Shown here piece after piece: positions 33,027 through 44,494 of a stretch of 64,000 bases of DNA; the stretch's first letter is position 1, and every line of letters starts with the position of its first letter. Source of the DNA: Trebouxia sp. TZW2008 (lineage: Eukaryota > Chlorophyta > Trebouxiophyceae > Trebouxiales > Trebouxiaceae); contig BDIU01000008.1 in the NCBI GenBank assembly GCA_002118135.1, forward strand, positions 62,001 to 126,000. The letters are read 5' to 3'. Position numbers and translations under genes: made by a program. Below the pieces are notes generated by a model, which was not told the DNA's origin, searched no databases, and was given only the letters and a program-made list of their open reading frames with translations.

Positions 33027-34708
33027 TCAATGAAAACCAACTGAGTAAGAACACCATCGCTGCTCATGATCAATGGAAACGTCAGTACAATTCAGCTTGG
33101 GCCATAGCCCACCTTCAAGCAGCTTGGTGGGCCACAGCTTGTCTTTGCGCAGCTGAAAAGAATGCCTCTTGTTGCCTCTCAAAGATTCTGGGCACTTCCA
33201 GCGAAGTCTACTGCAGGTCAAGTCTAAATGAAGTAGTTCAGGCCACTGTCCCTTGACCAACTTCATCAGTGCATCTACAGTCACTCTGAATCCTCCTAGC
33301 TCCAGCCTTTCTAGTCTTGGCCACCTGGCCTTTGCAAGGGCTTTCATGCAACTAATGCTCTCCATGTCTACCATTTCGGGGATCCTGCTGGCACGGCTTG
33401 CCCATTTGACAGAAGACTGTAGCTCAATGCCAGCACTTTCAGCTGTGGCAGGAAGATCTTAGACAGCTGCTGAACAGCTGCAGCATCCATGCCCTTACAC
33501 TTCTCTAGTAACAATTGCTGCAACAAAGGCATCTTGCCTGTCGCAACACACCCCATTGCTGCTGCATCCATCTTACTCCCTGACAGCCTCAGCTCTGTCA
33601 AGCAGGGCCAGTGCACCTTGGCAAAAGGCTGCAGTGCTGCCCCAGTGATGTCACAACCTGCAAGGTCTAGGCTGCCGAGATTGACATGCCATGACGTCAC
33701 AAGGCAAGCTGCCAGTGATTGACAGAACTGGGGCTGGAAAATACGGCAATGCTTCACTGCCGGAAGACCTCTGAGGGGGCCTACTGCATAGACGCAAGCC
33801 TGAGGAAAACCGATTGTGGCGGGGACTGATGGCCACTTGGCTGTGAAGATTAGTTCCTGCAGCTGTGGCCACTGACCAGCAAGCAAGCGTGTCATGGCCA
33901 CAGACTCTATGATACTACCAGCGTGCAATACTTTGAGGCTGGGCCAGATCCCCATGGACAAGTTGCGGAAGTCTTTGCCGCCCAGGTCGTTGCCAAAAAG
34001 GTCAATGAGCTCTAGTTTATGCCAGTCTGCATTTGTAATGTGGAAGAGGTCTTGGTAGTTCAAATTGCAGCTGTGCAATACTAGTCCCTTCAGACATGGC
34101 CACTTGCCACACTTGATTGCTGCCATGGCTGAGGTTGTCAGCTGGCTGTTGCTGAGGTTCAACTGTTTTAGCAGCGACCAGTCGCTGTCAGCTAGCTGTG
34201 TGGCGGTTGCTGTGCAAAATGGCAAGCTCAACTTCAGTGAAGACAGCTGCGGCAGCTGACCCATTGTCAGGGAGCACATCTGAGCCCAGTCGATCCTCTG
34301 CTGCAGCTCCAGCACCTTGAGGCCATGCTAGTGATTTTTGCCCAGCATGTAAAGGGCATAATGACTGGTTGCGTTGAACCTTATCACGCTGGCAAAACGG
34401 TGCACTGCAAGTCTCAGTTGTCTGCAGGTGCCCATCAGGCTCTTGAGGTGTGCTGGGCTGAGCCTCATCAGCATAGGGTCTATGCACAGGTTGATCAACC
34501 ACTCTGCAGACCGTGGTAGCACCAATACCCTGTTGTCAGTGGCTACCCTGACCCTCTGCACAGCAGACACAGAGCCATGAGTGCCATGCACACGCATGCA
34601 TATGCTTTGCAGCCCTTTGCTAATGACAATGCATTTGAGTTTGTCCATGCTGGTCATTATCCAACATGCAACACCAACCTGCTGCTTGCAACATGTTGCA
34701 CAGTACAA
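33027..34708 (-). pseudogene. Leucine-rich-repeat protein with F-box-like start, probably broken
   Basis: Minus-strand reading gives an F-box-like segment (RLSPAHLKSLMGTCRQLRLA) followed by about ten LRR units of about 30 residues. Examples are LKQLNLSNSQLTTSAMAAI, LKGLVLHSCNLNYQDLFHI, LGSLDLAGCDITGAAL and LTELRLSGSKMDAAAMGCV. The frame is interrupted by an in-frame TAG at 34328-34330 between the F-box part and the first LRR. It shifts by one near 33380-33400, where reading continues as SISCMKALAKARWPRLERLE. After about 33230 the repeats decay. A small intron ending at the TAG could rescue the first break, but no good donor was seen, and the second break has no room for an intron. A recently disabled member of a larger LRR family is likely; sequencing error is the alternative. 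Confidence 0.65.
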
Positions 34709-34831
34709 AAGATGCTTTCAGAAATGCACTGCTAGCTTTGCACTTTTGGTTTGCAAGCTGTATCAGCACTCATAAAGCCAATGTGGTTGAGTAGCACTGC
34801 CAGCTTGCATGGAACATGGTAGGTGGCGTGC

Positions 34832-36135
34832 TCAGGGACTGTCATCACATGAGCACACACTTGTGTAAAGCCATAACTGACGTATCAGGCATATGTCAGA
34901 CACCTTGCATGGAGGGCCATCACTGTCAGATGGCAAGGCTGGGCTTGGAAAGCTTGCGTCACAGGCCGCAGGGTTGATGCACATGTCCTGAAAAACAGCA
35001 AGACAAGACTGAGACAAAAGCATCAAAGGCATCAAGCATCAGCAGCTGCTCTTGTGTTGGGGTATACGCAATCTTCAAGCCCACACGTCAAAGTCTGCAT
35101 GGTGGCAAGCCTTGAAGTCCAATTTCTACCAATCACAGCACATTGACCCCATGCCATGTAAGAATAGGCACATGCAGCAACACTGCCTGACCCGTGTTGA
35201 TGCAGCCATGCAGCGGTTGCCACGAACTTGCCTTGAGGATTTTGCCCTCCACAGCAGCAGCAATGTCTTTGCCGTTAAGGGCCTTCACGTCCTTGGAAGC
35301 AGGATCACACAAGGCATTATAGAACTTGCGCTGCCAGCCCAGGCCCAAAGGCCTCAGCAAACTTCCGCTATGGTGCAGCAAAGCTTTGCCCTTCAGCTCA
35401 TGCTGACACACTGTCCTAGCTGGAGTCGTGTGGCAGGGGGCTTGGCTGATGCCCTGCGCAAAGGGATTCTGCTGCAAGCAAGTCTGCCAGTATAGCCATC
35501 TGATCCTCACTGGAAGGATCGAACAGGCTGGCCAGGAGCCCTCTGAACCACCCCTGCAGGGCAAACGTGACTCCAAATGATGACGACAACAAGCGCCTGA
35601 CCAAATCGAAAGTCGGATTGTGCGCTTGACATACCACAGCCTCGTTAGCAGTTTCCTTGCCCACAGCTTTCTGGTGTATAGACTGCATTTCCTACCAAGC
35701 ACAGCTGAATGTAGGCTGAAGCACCTGAAGCGACATCCGGCTGTGAAATTGTCCACGGCGTTGCGCTGTCTGTACAAGCTGAGACTGAAGTTAAGAGCCC
35801 AGCTTACCTTGCGTGTCTAAATGCCTTCGCGCGGCTGCACGCAAAATTTTCGACCCTGCAGCATTTGCCAAATTGCTATTGACAGCCAAGCCGCTGAGCA
35901 CTGGTGACGCTGATACTATGGCAAGTCTGTACAGCGTTGACTCGAGCTGGCTTGTGGCCAAGGATTTGGCCATCTTCTTCTGCTGCGAGATTCCTGCTTG
36001 ACACGGTGTCAGAGGAGCGACACCCCTTGAGAGCTTGCTCAAGCTCGACTGGCAAAAGAATTTGCGACGCCCGTATCTGCTTCCTGCAATCAAATGGTCG
36101 GCGTCGTGTGTTTTGCGCTTGACGAAATTGCGCAT
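34832..36135 (-). CDS. Unrecognised protein with a mitochondrial/plastid-like N-terminus
   Basis: The first ATG at 36135 opens a basic N-terminus rich in Ser and Arg (KFFCQSSLSKLSRGVAPLTP, then ILRAAARRHLDTQG), which could target an organelle. Exon 1 appears to end at 35808 with CAAG|gtaagc. A second exon at about 35690-35465 reads AHNPTFDLVRRLLSSSFGVT and GLLASLFDPSSEDQMAILAD. A third at about 35370-35215 reads GWQRKFYNALCDPASKDV and NGKDIAAAVEGKILKA. A fourth may lie near 34990-34880. I could not reconcile all intron phases and know no matching family. The coding strand is supported by consistent exon style and donor signals only. Confidence 0.4.
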
Positions 36136-36167
36136 AGGTGCCCTCAAAGTGTTGCATGTTTGACCTT

Positions 36168-36835
36168 TGACAGGGACCACGCAGCGATAGCGGCTTACTT
36201 CTCAAAGCCAACTCGGGGAAACCCCGTTTGCTGCATGCAAGATCCGCAAAAACTTCATTGAGGTATGCTTCAGGCGAAGCTTGCCAACTTGCCTAGCCAG
36301 GCTTGTGGTGCACAAGGCTGCTTCTGTTGAATGTGTTGATGCACTCTGTTTGACATGGCAGAAGGTCTAGAGGTGTTCTCAACAACCTGTATGCTTGATC
36401 ACTGAGCAGCATCTAGAGTCAGGACGCTTTGGCGGCTTACGGGTAATTTTTCTGAAAGCCAACTCGGGGAAGCTGTTGCTGCATGCAAGATCTGCAGAGC
36501 TGCTTACACCATAAACTTCATTGAGGTATGCTTCGGGTGAAGCTTGCTTGCTTGCCTAGCCAGGCTTGTGGTGCACAAGTCTGCTTCTCTTGAATGTGTT
36601 GATGCACTCTGTTTGACATGGCAGAAGGTCTAGAGGTATTCTCAACAACCTGTATGCTTGATTACTGAGCAGCATTTAGAGTCAGGACGCTTTGATGAGC
36701 TTCGACAGGGATCATGCAGCGACAGCGGCTTACGGGGAGTTTTTCTGAAAGCCAACTCGGGGAAGCTGTTGCTGCATGCAAGATCTGCAGAGCTGCTTAC
36801 ACCATAAACTTCATTGAGGTATGCTTCAGGCGAAG
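36168..36835 (+). repeat. Three-copy tandem array (251 and 292 bp spacing) carrying an exon end and donor
   Basis: The phrase aaagccaactcggggaa occurs at about 36205, 36456 and 36748. Each copy is followed by gctgcatgcaagatc, aacttcattgaggtatgctt and the intron-like gcctagccaggcttgtgg. In the third copy the frame is open from an ATG at 36714 (RQRLTGSFSESQLGEAVAAC to NFIE, then gtatgc). The last copy may thus be a real exon, possibly of the following element or of an unidentified gene. Confidence 0.85.
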
Positions 36836-36859
36836 CTTGCTTGCCTGCCTAGCCCGACC

Positions 36860-38515
36860 TTGTGATGCACAAGTGTTGGCTGAAACATTATTTGAGCATC
36901 TCACACAGCCTGACAAATTGCAGTCAGACCTACCACAGGCTTCTGCCAGTGCTACAGGTGCTATTGCTGGCGGTCACAGGTTTGCAGACTTTGAGACCAA
37001 TAGTGCATGTCAAGCGCCGCATGTTGCCAACAAAGCATACCAGATTGGCAGCAGTCAACCTGTTGTTGCATACATCTGTGCTAGCAGCGCACCAGACCTT
37101 GATGCCATTGTTCATGGCTTGGTTGCAGTGCAGGGACAAAGGAGCCAAAAATGAACAGCATGCAGTCCGCTTCTTGCCTGACATCGGGGCATCAGAAAGC
37201 TGTACATCTGAAGCTTGTGTCACTGGGATTTGGACAAACTTGACCAGACCAGATCAGAAAGTCTGTCCATGGCCAATGGCAGCGCTGCAGTCTCAACAGG
37301 CACAGTCATGCTTCACATTAGTCTTTAGAATCATTGGGATGAGTCAGTCTTCAAGGTCTTGCCCAGGAATATTAATTTCAATGTCGTATTGGGCAGTGAT
37401 TGGTGCAATATCACGAGCTGTGACATACTGTACTCAGTTGGAGTTGGTGTTACGAATCTTCTGTCACAGTCAACTGGCAGCTTTCAGGAGATTTTATGAC
37501 AGCCATTCAGTCATTGTACTATGAGTCCCATGACCTGCTCTGTTGGTCTAGACAGACGCATTCACTTTGATCAAACTATTGACACTCGCCATGTGAGGGC
37601 ACACAGACACCAACCCAGGCTGTGAGCACGACAGAATACAACTCATATTGGACCAATGTACAGATATCTTTCCGGATGATCTGGCTGCTGAAATTCCCAG
37701 TGTCACTGAGTAAGGTGTTCGTCACACCATCCCACTGAAAAATAACATCGTTTACCTCCTATGCACAAAACATACAATCTTATTCAGGCTGAGCTGAAGG
37801 AATATAAGCAAGAAGTCACTGCAATTTTGACAAAACTTTTGAAAGGGCGCATCCAGTCAAGCTGCAGCCCTTGTGTCCCCGGTGCTCTTTGTCCAGAATG
37901 CCACAGGGGGTCTTTGTATGCGCATCGACTTTAGCGGCTTGAATGAAAAGACTCTGAAGTACCACCATCCAATACCGCGCATCGACGAGCTGGTTGATAA
38001 GCTGCATAATTTACTCAGCTGAAGCCGGAGAATGTGGCTCAGAAGGGTTTCACAAGTCCTTGTGGTCTGTTTTCATTCAAGGTACTGTGCTTTGGTTTCA
38101 TCAATGCACTAAGTATGTTTCAGAACATCATAAATGACGTGTTGAAAGATGTCATTGACAAGTTTGTGCTAGTCTACCTTGATGACACTGTCGTTTTCAG
38201 CCAAAATGACGATGAGCACATGATGCACCTCAGAATTGTGCTGACACTGCTTCATAGACATACACTGTATGCCAAACTGTACACAGGTATAATTGTGAAG
38301 TCTGAGCCGAAATGCCTAGCCCACATCATCAGTGCTAAGGGCATTCAGGTGGATCTTTTCATCGAGTCCATAGTCAAGGAATGTTCAAGAGCAAGCATGA
38401 CCCTTGGTCTAGGCTGGCTTCACAAATGGGAAGACGCCATCCCAGAAAATCCTCAAATGAAGGCCCAGCTTGTAAGTGCTTCTGTGGGCACTGCCCCCGT
38501 GCGCATGTAGCAGTC
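36860..38515 (+). mobile_element. Degenerate Ty3/gypsy fragment, protease to reverse transcriptase
   Basis: The order runs left to right. An aspartic-protease-like stretch with D-I-G-A-S near 37175-37200 (VRFLPDIGASESCTSEACV) is followed by VVLGSDWCNITSCDILYS near 37385-37440. The RT entry follows near 37880-38010 (NATGGLCMRIDFSGLNEKTL, PIPRIDELVDKL). The RT core at 38034-38360 includes SPCGLFSFKVLCFGFINA, VYLDDTVVFS with the YLDD catalytic box, and KCLAHIISAKGIQVD. Frames change between these blocks, and the SAPF-type motif reads NALSMFQNIIND, so the copy is inactive. No LTRs, RNase H or integrase follow; the fragment is cut off at about 38.5 kb beside the last exon of the chlorophyllase-like gene. 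The fragment near position 1 carries the complementary RNase H-integrase part, but on the opposite strand. Confidence 0.85.
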
Positions 38516-38568
38516 TGGGATTTATTTGCAAGCGCCAGGCATGCAACAGTCAATGCCGCAGCAGGTAG

Positions 38569-41500
38569 TCATATGTTTTTGGTCTGTGATTGTATATCAA
38601 CATAAGGATCTGATACACAAGACAAGGCCTTCCTGACGGCAGTTTGCAGGCTCCCAATTTGCTGTGAAGGGTACGACTGAGATTCAGAAAACTGTTCACT
38701 GCTGCTGGTTCTCTCCAGGCTTGCTGGTACTGTGGCCTGCGCCCATGCTACCATGATGGCCTGTACATAGCGCATTGTCAGACTTCTGCAGACGGCATCA
38801 CGAGACTGAAGACCTGTTACATTGGTGTTCACTGAAAGCCGACATCATCACTCGTGTAGGCTTATGGTCACTTTGGCTGGTGAGCCTGCCCACACAGCCC
38901 TAGCAGGTTGACAACACAGCATTTGCACCACTTGTAGCTGTTGCAAGCAGTCCAGTCCTTGCATGCATTCATTTCACTTCATTCAACATGTGTGCCAGAC
39001 AGGCTCAGCAGGCCCAGCTAGGTACATACTGGATCACTGTCTCCAACAAGTTTGGTCCTGTAGTATCCTGAACCATTTCTATTGAGCATGAAGGAAGGTG
39101 AGGTCCTTATGCACGATTGTCTGCCAAGCATGCATGCTGTGTGCAGATGGTTACCTGACTGATTTGCCGTACAGAGTAGTCAGGGACTTGGCCCTGTGCA
39201 CACACTGCACGCTGCATGCTGGATTGCTTGTCTAGAAACTGAAAGTGACCAGCCTGCTGAACTGAGACCATCCAAGCCGGCGCTGTACAAGCATCATAAA
39301 ACAGCCTATGCAGAAATAGACCTTGTATCATATATGTCAGGAAGCCAAGCGGAGCCGTACACTCTTGATGCAAGTCTGCTGAAACATTGTGCTGGACAGA
39401 AAAGCTGTACTTTAACTCAGCTCGTTGCTGCTGTCTACATCTAGCTGGGTCATTGAAACTCATTTGAAAGCATGGCAATAGTAACGATGTCAGATTGCCA
39501 GAGTCTTGCTGTGAAAAGGCAAATGTGTTGCGCTGAAGAGATGCTTCAGCAGCTTGTGTGTGCACGACTCTGATGCTGCAGTCATATACATTTCATGTAT
39601 TCATTCTAGACGTATGCTAGGCAGGCTCAGCAGGCTCAGCTAGGTACATACAGAAGCAATCAACTGTCTCCAGCCAGTTCAGTCCTGCAGTCTGACCTGA
39701 AATTTGCAGCTTTTGGGGCACAGTCGCCACCTAGACCAGACCCCACCACAGCCAGAGGCACAGCCTTTCTGCCATCCGGTGTCTGCAGACATGATAGACT
39801 GAATTTGCAGGCATAGACATCTTACAAATCACATGCAAGATAGTGCTTCCCGCTGCTTGGCGTTCTGCCATCTGGTGTCTGCAATCATGTCAGGTGGACT
39901 TTGCAGGCATAGACACTTAGTGTCACGTGGTGACTTGATGCAAACAAGAGTCATTGGGCTAATACTTGCTACCAAGCACTTGGATTCCGTTGCATTTTGG
40001 CCATTTGGCTAGCTTGGTAGCAACGTGACACTTAGAAGTCACATGCAATATAGTGTTACCCTCAGCTTGCTGTTGACATGCAAGCAGTGAAAGAACAGCA
40101 CAACACTGCAAAATGTTGAACTGTATCGACTACTGCTGTTGTTGTGCCTGACAGCAGATGGCTTGAATGGCATACAAATTCCAGCGACATGAGCCAATGC
40201 ATGCAATGCAGCAAAGCAGTACACACAGGCTGCAGACTTCCTGCACAAGACCATTAGGTCAAGCCCTGGTCCCAATCCTTTTGCATACTGCAATGCTGCA
40301 CAAGCATAGCTTGGCTGGTACAGTTCAAGATTGATGTCAAGATGTTTTTGAGTAAAGCTTGTAGGTGATCACCTGCTTGTTGCCCAGGACTTTCAGGGCA
40401 TCAATGCCTGATGGGTAGCCAGGACCTAGGGGAGCGTACACTGTGTTGTCCACAGGGTCTAACAAGCACAGGGCAACAACTCGTGGGTCCACAGCAGCAG
40501 TCAGCACACTCAGCTTACCACCCTGCAGGTAGAAGCGTCACAAGCCCTGTATGTCGATGTGTATCTACTCACAAGCTGAAGCAGGGATGAGCATTCATTG
40601 ACCCGGTAGGGACAAACTTGATTTGAAGAGACAGAGCAAGAGTATTAGCAGGCATGAATTTCGGTGAAGGCAACAATGTGTCCGTTGTTGTTGGCGGGGC
40701 AAGGTCACCACGTCATGCGTCACAAGACATAGCAGCTTGACTGCTATTCTCAAGCTCAATGTCCAGCAGCTGTGGGGTTGTATTCTGAAGAGGTTATTCA
40801 TGTTTGCGACATGTGCAAGCACATTCTGTCATTCAAGACAACGTCACACACAGCTAGCAGTTATGTGAGCACGTGTAACACTATTGCTGTTACTACTGCT
40901 GTGAATATGATGTGATGTCAGCTCACCCTAGAGTGCCCGCACAGGTAAACCCGGGAGGTGTCTGAAACTTTGCTGATGACAGGATGACTGCCACACCAGT
41001 CTATAATCTCCTGTATGAACTTGACGCTGATGACATCATCTAGATTGTCCACAGCACTCTCGGCTGCAGCATTGCAAAGCATGTTGGAATACCGCATGTT
41101 GACTGATGAGATCCCTGTCATGCACATGTTCTGAAGCAGCAGGTGACAATGGCGTTGACATTGTCATCAACATTGACGCTCACTTTGACATGGGCATTGA
41201 CAACAACAGTGACAAAGACAGTGAAAGTGACAGTGACAGCGACAGTGGCAGCGACAGTAGCAGCAACAGTGGCAGAGACAGTGCAGTGACTTACCCTTGT
41301 CATATAGCACTGTAAGATAGCCCCAACTGGCCAGGCGCTCCGCGTATGAAAAGTAGCTGCTGCTTCCAACAAGAAAGCCTCCAGTCAGTATTGCAACAGG
41401 GTAAGGTGGTGGAGCACCTGCATCACAAAATTACAAGACTACAATAGAACATCTGTTGCACATCGCCATGCCTGCTAGTGTGGATGTGTAATTCAGGCAC

Positions 41501-42275
41501 ACAGCTGTGATGCTTGATTGGACTTTTTAGTGCTGAGTGGCAGTATCATTGACACTGTGGCAGTGACATTGCCGATATCATGCAATGACGCATACAGCAA
41601 CATTGCCCTGCCTTGGTGCAGCATTGGTCTCAGCAAGTTCTTCTGCAGTCACTTGTGTCCCCAGTGCATTCTTGTATGCAGCTGAGCTCATGGTAAGCAG
41701 CTGCGCTTACCAAAGGTACTGCCACCTTTTGGGCAGAAAATATCCAAGCGCAACAGGCATTGGGTGCCCAGACACTGAGGAAACAGCTTGTGACAGGTAT
41801 GCTCCAGCCTGGGCAGTCGTGCAATTCTGAAAGGGCCTGACGTTGAATAGTTTGGGTCAGCTGGAAATCCAGACAGTGGAGCATCTGATTCCACCACAGA
41901 CTGTGCACTGCCATCAAGCTGCAGTTGCAAAGTGCAGTCTGTGAAGTCAAGTCACAGACACGTGGCGTGACTAAAACGAGTTCTCAACAGTCTGCATACT
42001 TGATTCGCACCCGCAGTCATCGCTCCAAGGCTTGCTAGCAGCTGACGTCGACTCAAAGGGGCAGCAAGATCTGCGGAAACTTCAAGTGCACTTGCACAAG
42101 CACTGGCTGGCTGCGCACAAGCGCTGGCTGTATGTCTGCGTCGGCTCCGCCATCTGTGCTTTGGATGCTGCGTTCTGCTGATGAACCAGCTTTGCAGGCT
42201 GGCAACGGGACAGCCCGTGAGGGGAGAGGCGAGAGTAGGGCTAGAAGTGAGCGTCAGGCACTGATAAGAGCCCAT
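38569..42275 (-). CDS. Chlorophyllase-like alpha/beta hydrolase with plastid (lumen-type) transit peptide
   Basis: Chlorophyllase-family serine esterases remove phytol from chlorophyll-type pigments. Exon 1 (42275-42000) starts MGSYQCLTLTSSPTL. It is Ser/Ala/Arg-rich, then has SRRQLLASLGAMTAGA, a twin-arginine hydrophobic stretch as in lumen-targeting signals. A second exon ends SGPFRIARLPRLE (about 41820). Then come PPPYPVAILTGGFLVG and ERLASWGYLTVLYDK (about 41415-41300), DDVISVKFIQEIIDW and VYLCGHSR (to about 40930), and GGKLSVLTAAVDPRVVAL (from about 40525). The catalytic-His region is VSVQQAGHFQFLDKQS (about 39300-39230), and a final exon ends at 38569. The split GHSR|GGK is the chlorophyllase-type nucleophile elbow and GHFQFLD the expected His site. 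Two short interspersed repeats sit in the last intron. The substrate is inferred; related hydrolases exist. It diverges from STAY-GREEN. Confidence 0.8.
38965..39096 (+). repeat. Short interspersed repeat family, copy 6
   Basis: Near full length: cattcatttcacttcattc, then gccagacaggctcagcaggc and ctaggtacatac, actgtctccaac, ending catttctattgagcatgaag. It lies in the last intron of the chlorophyllase-like gene, antisense to it. Confidence 0.85.
39590..39705 (+). repeat. Short interspersed repeat family, copy 7
   Basis: Runs catgtattcattctagacg, aggcaggctcagcaggctca, gctaggtacatacagaagca, atcaactgtctccagcc. It lies in an intron of the chlorophyllase-like gene. Confidence 0.85.
41140..41290 (+). 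repeat. GACAGT-type hexanucleotide repeat
   Basis: About 150 bp of gacagtgac/gacattgac units in an intron of the chlorophyllase-like gene, between the exons encoding LYDK and DDVIS. Ser/Asp-rich open frames over it are a consequence of the repeat. Confidence 0.85.
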
Positions 42276-42781
42276 GAGGGAACCAAGCGATCATGAAGGG
42301 TACCTATCGAGCATCAGTCGCGCCATCTGCGCCCGACAGAACGACGCGATCGCTGCTTCCTCTTCGCGTCTAGTATAGGCGCTGCAAGTTCCCGTGCAGT
42401 GATCACAGCAGCTTCGAGAAAGCACGGTCTGGCTGTAGCTTTTCGTGCAGTGTCGCTTGTGCAATATCTGCAGAGGTAGCTCAAGTCTTTCCCGGATCGG
42501 AACAGTGTCTGCTGCCCGGCCTTGGGCTTGGCACCCTGCTTGGCACCTGTGCACAATCTGCGACTTCATCGGGAATCTGGCCAAAAGTGTCCTGTGATCT
42601 CATTGAGCCAAGACCGACGCACTTCCTGCTGAACATGGTTGGTGATTGACATGCAGTCCGCTTTAGCTTCGTAAGGATCGAGCAGCCGCTGGTAGCGCTT
42701 CTTGCTTGGCACTGCAGCGGTGGAGACACATACAAACTGCTGTTAATGTGAAGTGACGTGATCTGTGTGAGCGGTCCGGCC
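42276..42781. promoter_or_regulatory. Bidirectional promoter region of the chlorophyll-breakdown pair
   Basis: The ATGs of the chlorophyllase-like gene (42275, minus) and of STAY-GREEN (42782, plus) are 506 bp apart and divergent, so both 5' UTRs and promoters fit only here. No clear TATA or known light-response element was recognised by eye. Open frames on the minus strand across this interval have no recognisable product. Confidence 0.65.
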
Positions 42782-44494
42782 ATGAACCTTGGGGCCTGCA
42801 GGCCCTGCAATGCTGCTTCTACATTGGCCACTCGCCAATCGCTGCACAGTGGACCTGCGTCGGCGCTTGCCTCGACGTCGTACTTGGGGTTGCAGCAGTG
42901 TTGCGTGGACACAAGCAGGCTAAAAAGCAATAGTCAAGCTAGTTCCTCGGCCAAAGCCGCAGCCATCAAAACCTGGCAGCGTAGAACTCTTCACACGGTG
43001 AGCATTGACTGCAAAGAGCTGTGCACCATCCTAGTAGCCAGAGCTTCAATTGCCACTGGAAGCTGCAGCACTCTTTCCTTGCTGATTTTCATGAGATGCA
43101 TGCAGGAGTGCGCACTGCAGTCTGTTCCCTTCAAAGCAAGCAAATTGACAGTTCAGCGCTTTCCTGGAACTCTGCAATCAGGACCATATCCACAGTACCC
43201 CCGCCGCTACACCCTGACCCACAATGATTTGACTGGCCAGCTTTTATTGACAATTGGGCATCAGTACAATCAGAAGCAGTTGTCAGGATGGTATAACAGG
43301 CTGCTCAGGGATGAAATTTTGGCATACTGGCAATTCAGTGGCGATACGCCAATACTACATATTGAGTGCCATGTCAGTGGCGAGGAGACTTGGCTAGCAC
43401 CTCCTATCTTGCGCGACTATATTTTCCGCCGAGAAATGCCATTGGTAAGGACAATATTGGGCATGTGTCATATCATTTTGTCACACCCTTATACAGCCAT
43501 TTCTGCCAAGCCATCTGCAATCCGCCTAACCAGCAGCATGTTGCACCAGACCATCTTATGCAATTGCTGTTGACATGCAGGTATTAAATGTCATCAAATT
43601 TGCTGAGGCTGCATTGCTGGCTGATAACCCAGCCATGGCGAATGCTCAGATCATGGTGCATCTGGCATCACATGTGCAGGTGAGCTGCTGTGATATCTTT
43701 GCGGTGTTGTGATGCACCAGCACTTGGTTTGGTTTTGCAATCTTTCTCTCAGGACTGCAGGCATTGGTGCAGCGCAACCTGCATTGCTTACTCAGATCAA
43801 TTGCGTCTCAGTCAGCACTGTTGCAGAAATGCGCAAGACCTTTTTGCATTTCAGCCAGAGCGCCATTTAGCTTTTGTTTCTGTTGGATGAGCCTATTGCA
43901 ATGCTCTGTGATCTGCAGGCATACCATGTATCTGTGATGTGGGGCAGATTGTCAGACTGTAGCAGCTGGCGACCGCCGCCTCGGTGGAGCAGATTGAACA
44001 ATACTGCAACCCAAACAGCGGCCGCAGCACCATCCCTAGCTAGCCCTGTACAACCCACCAATCTAAGAGATGTAGCGCAGCAGAGCGCGGCATCGGCAGC
44101 TGCATGCGAGTCCTTGTTGGACCAGCCCTGCGTTCTGCCTAGCGCAGATCAGTCTAGCATGCATGGGTCCTCAGCAGAAAGTGCTCAAGCAGAAAGTGTT
44201 CGCAGACGTTGCCAGCAGCAACTTGACAGACATGACATTGCGTCGTTAGCAGAAGATGCTGGTGGGGACAATGATACTCCATCTGTGTCGAGGCCAGCGT
44301 CAGAAACCACTTTGCCCATTCTTTGGAGGTCCAAACAGATGTCAGCTGTCTACAGGCTGCATGCTGCCTCCGCAGCTGTAAGCGCAGTGTCAGGACATGC
44401 ATACGGTCATACTGGGTCTAGCGTTTCAGTAGGTCATGACTGCAAACCGTTTGGTCTGTCATATCATGTTCCGCCACGATTATGCAAGAGCTGA
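42782..44494 (+). CDS. SGR: STAY-GREEN magnesium dechelatase with a long C-terminal extension
   Basis: SGR removes Mg from chlorophyll a, giving pheophytin a, in the plastid. Exons 42782-42997, 43121-43444, 43581-43679 and 43919-44494 join in phase, giving 404 residues. The first 70 residues are Ser/Ala-rich and look like a transit peptide. The core runs FKASKLTVQRFPG, YTLTHNDLTGQLLLTIGHQY, QLSGWYNRLLRDEILAYW, ILHIECHVSGEETWL, LRDYIFRREMPLVLNVIKFA, QIMVHLASHVQ and AYHVSVMWGRLSD; this is the SGR fold block by block. From about residue 230 there is a 170-residue Ser/Ala/Gln-rich tail without the Cys-rich motif of land-plant SGRs. The start is the first in-frame ATG; an upstream GTG at 42758 is not needed. 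It lies opposite the chlorophyllase-like gene. Confidence 0.93.
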
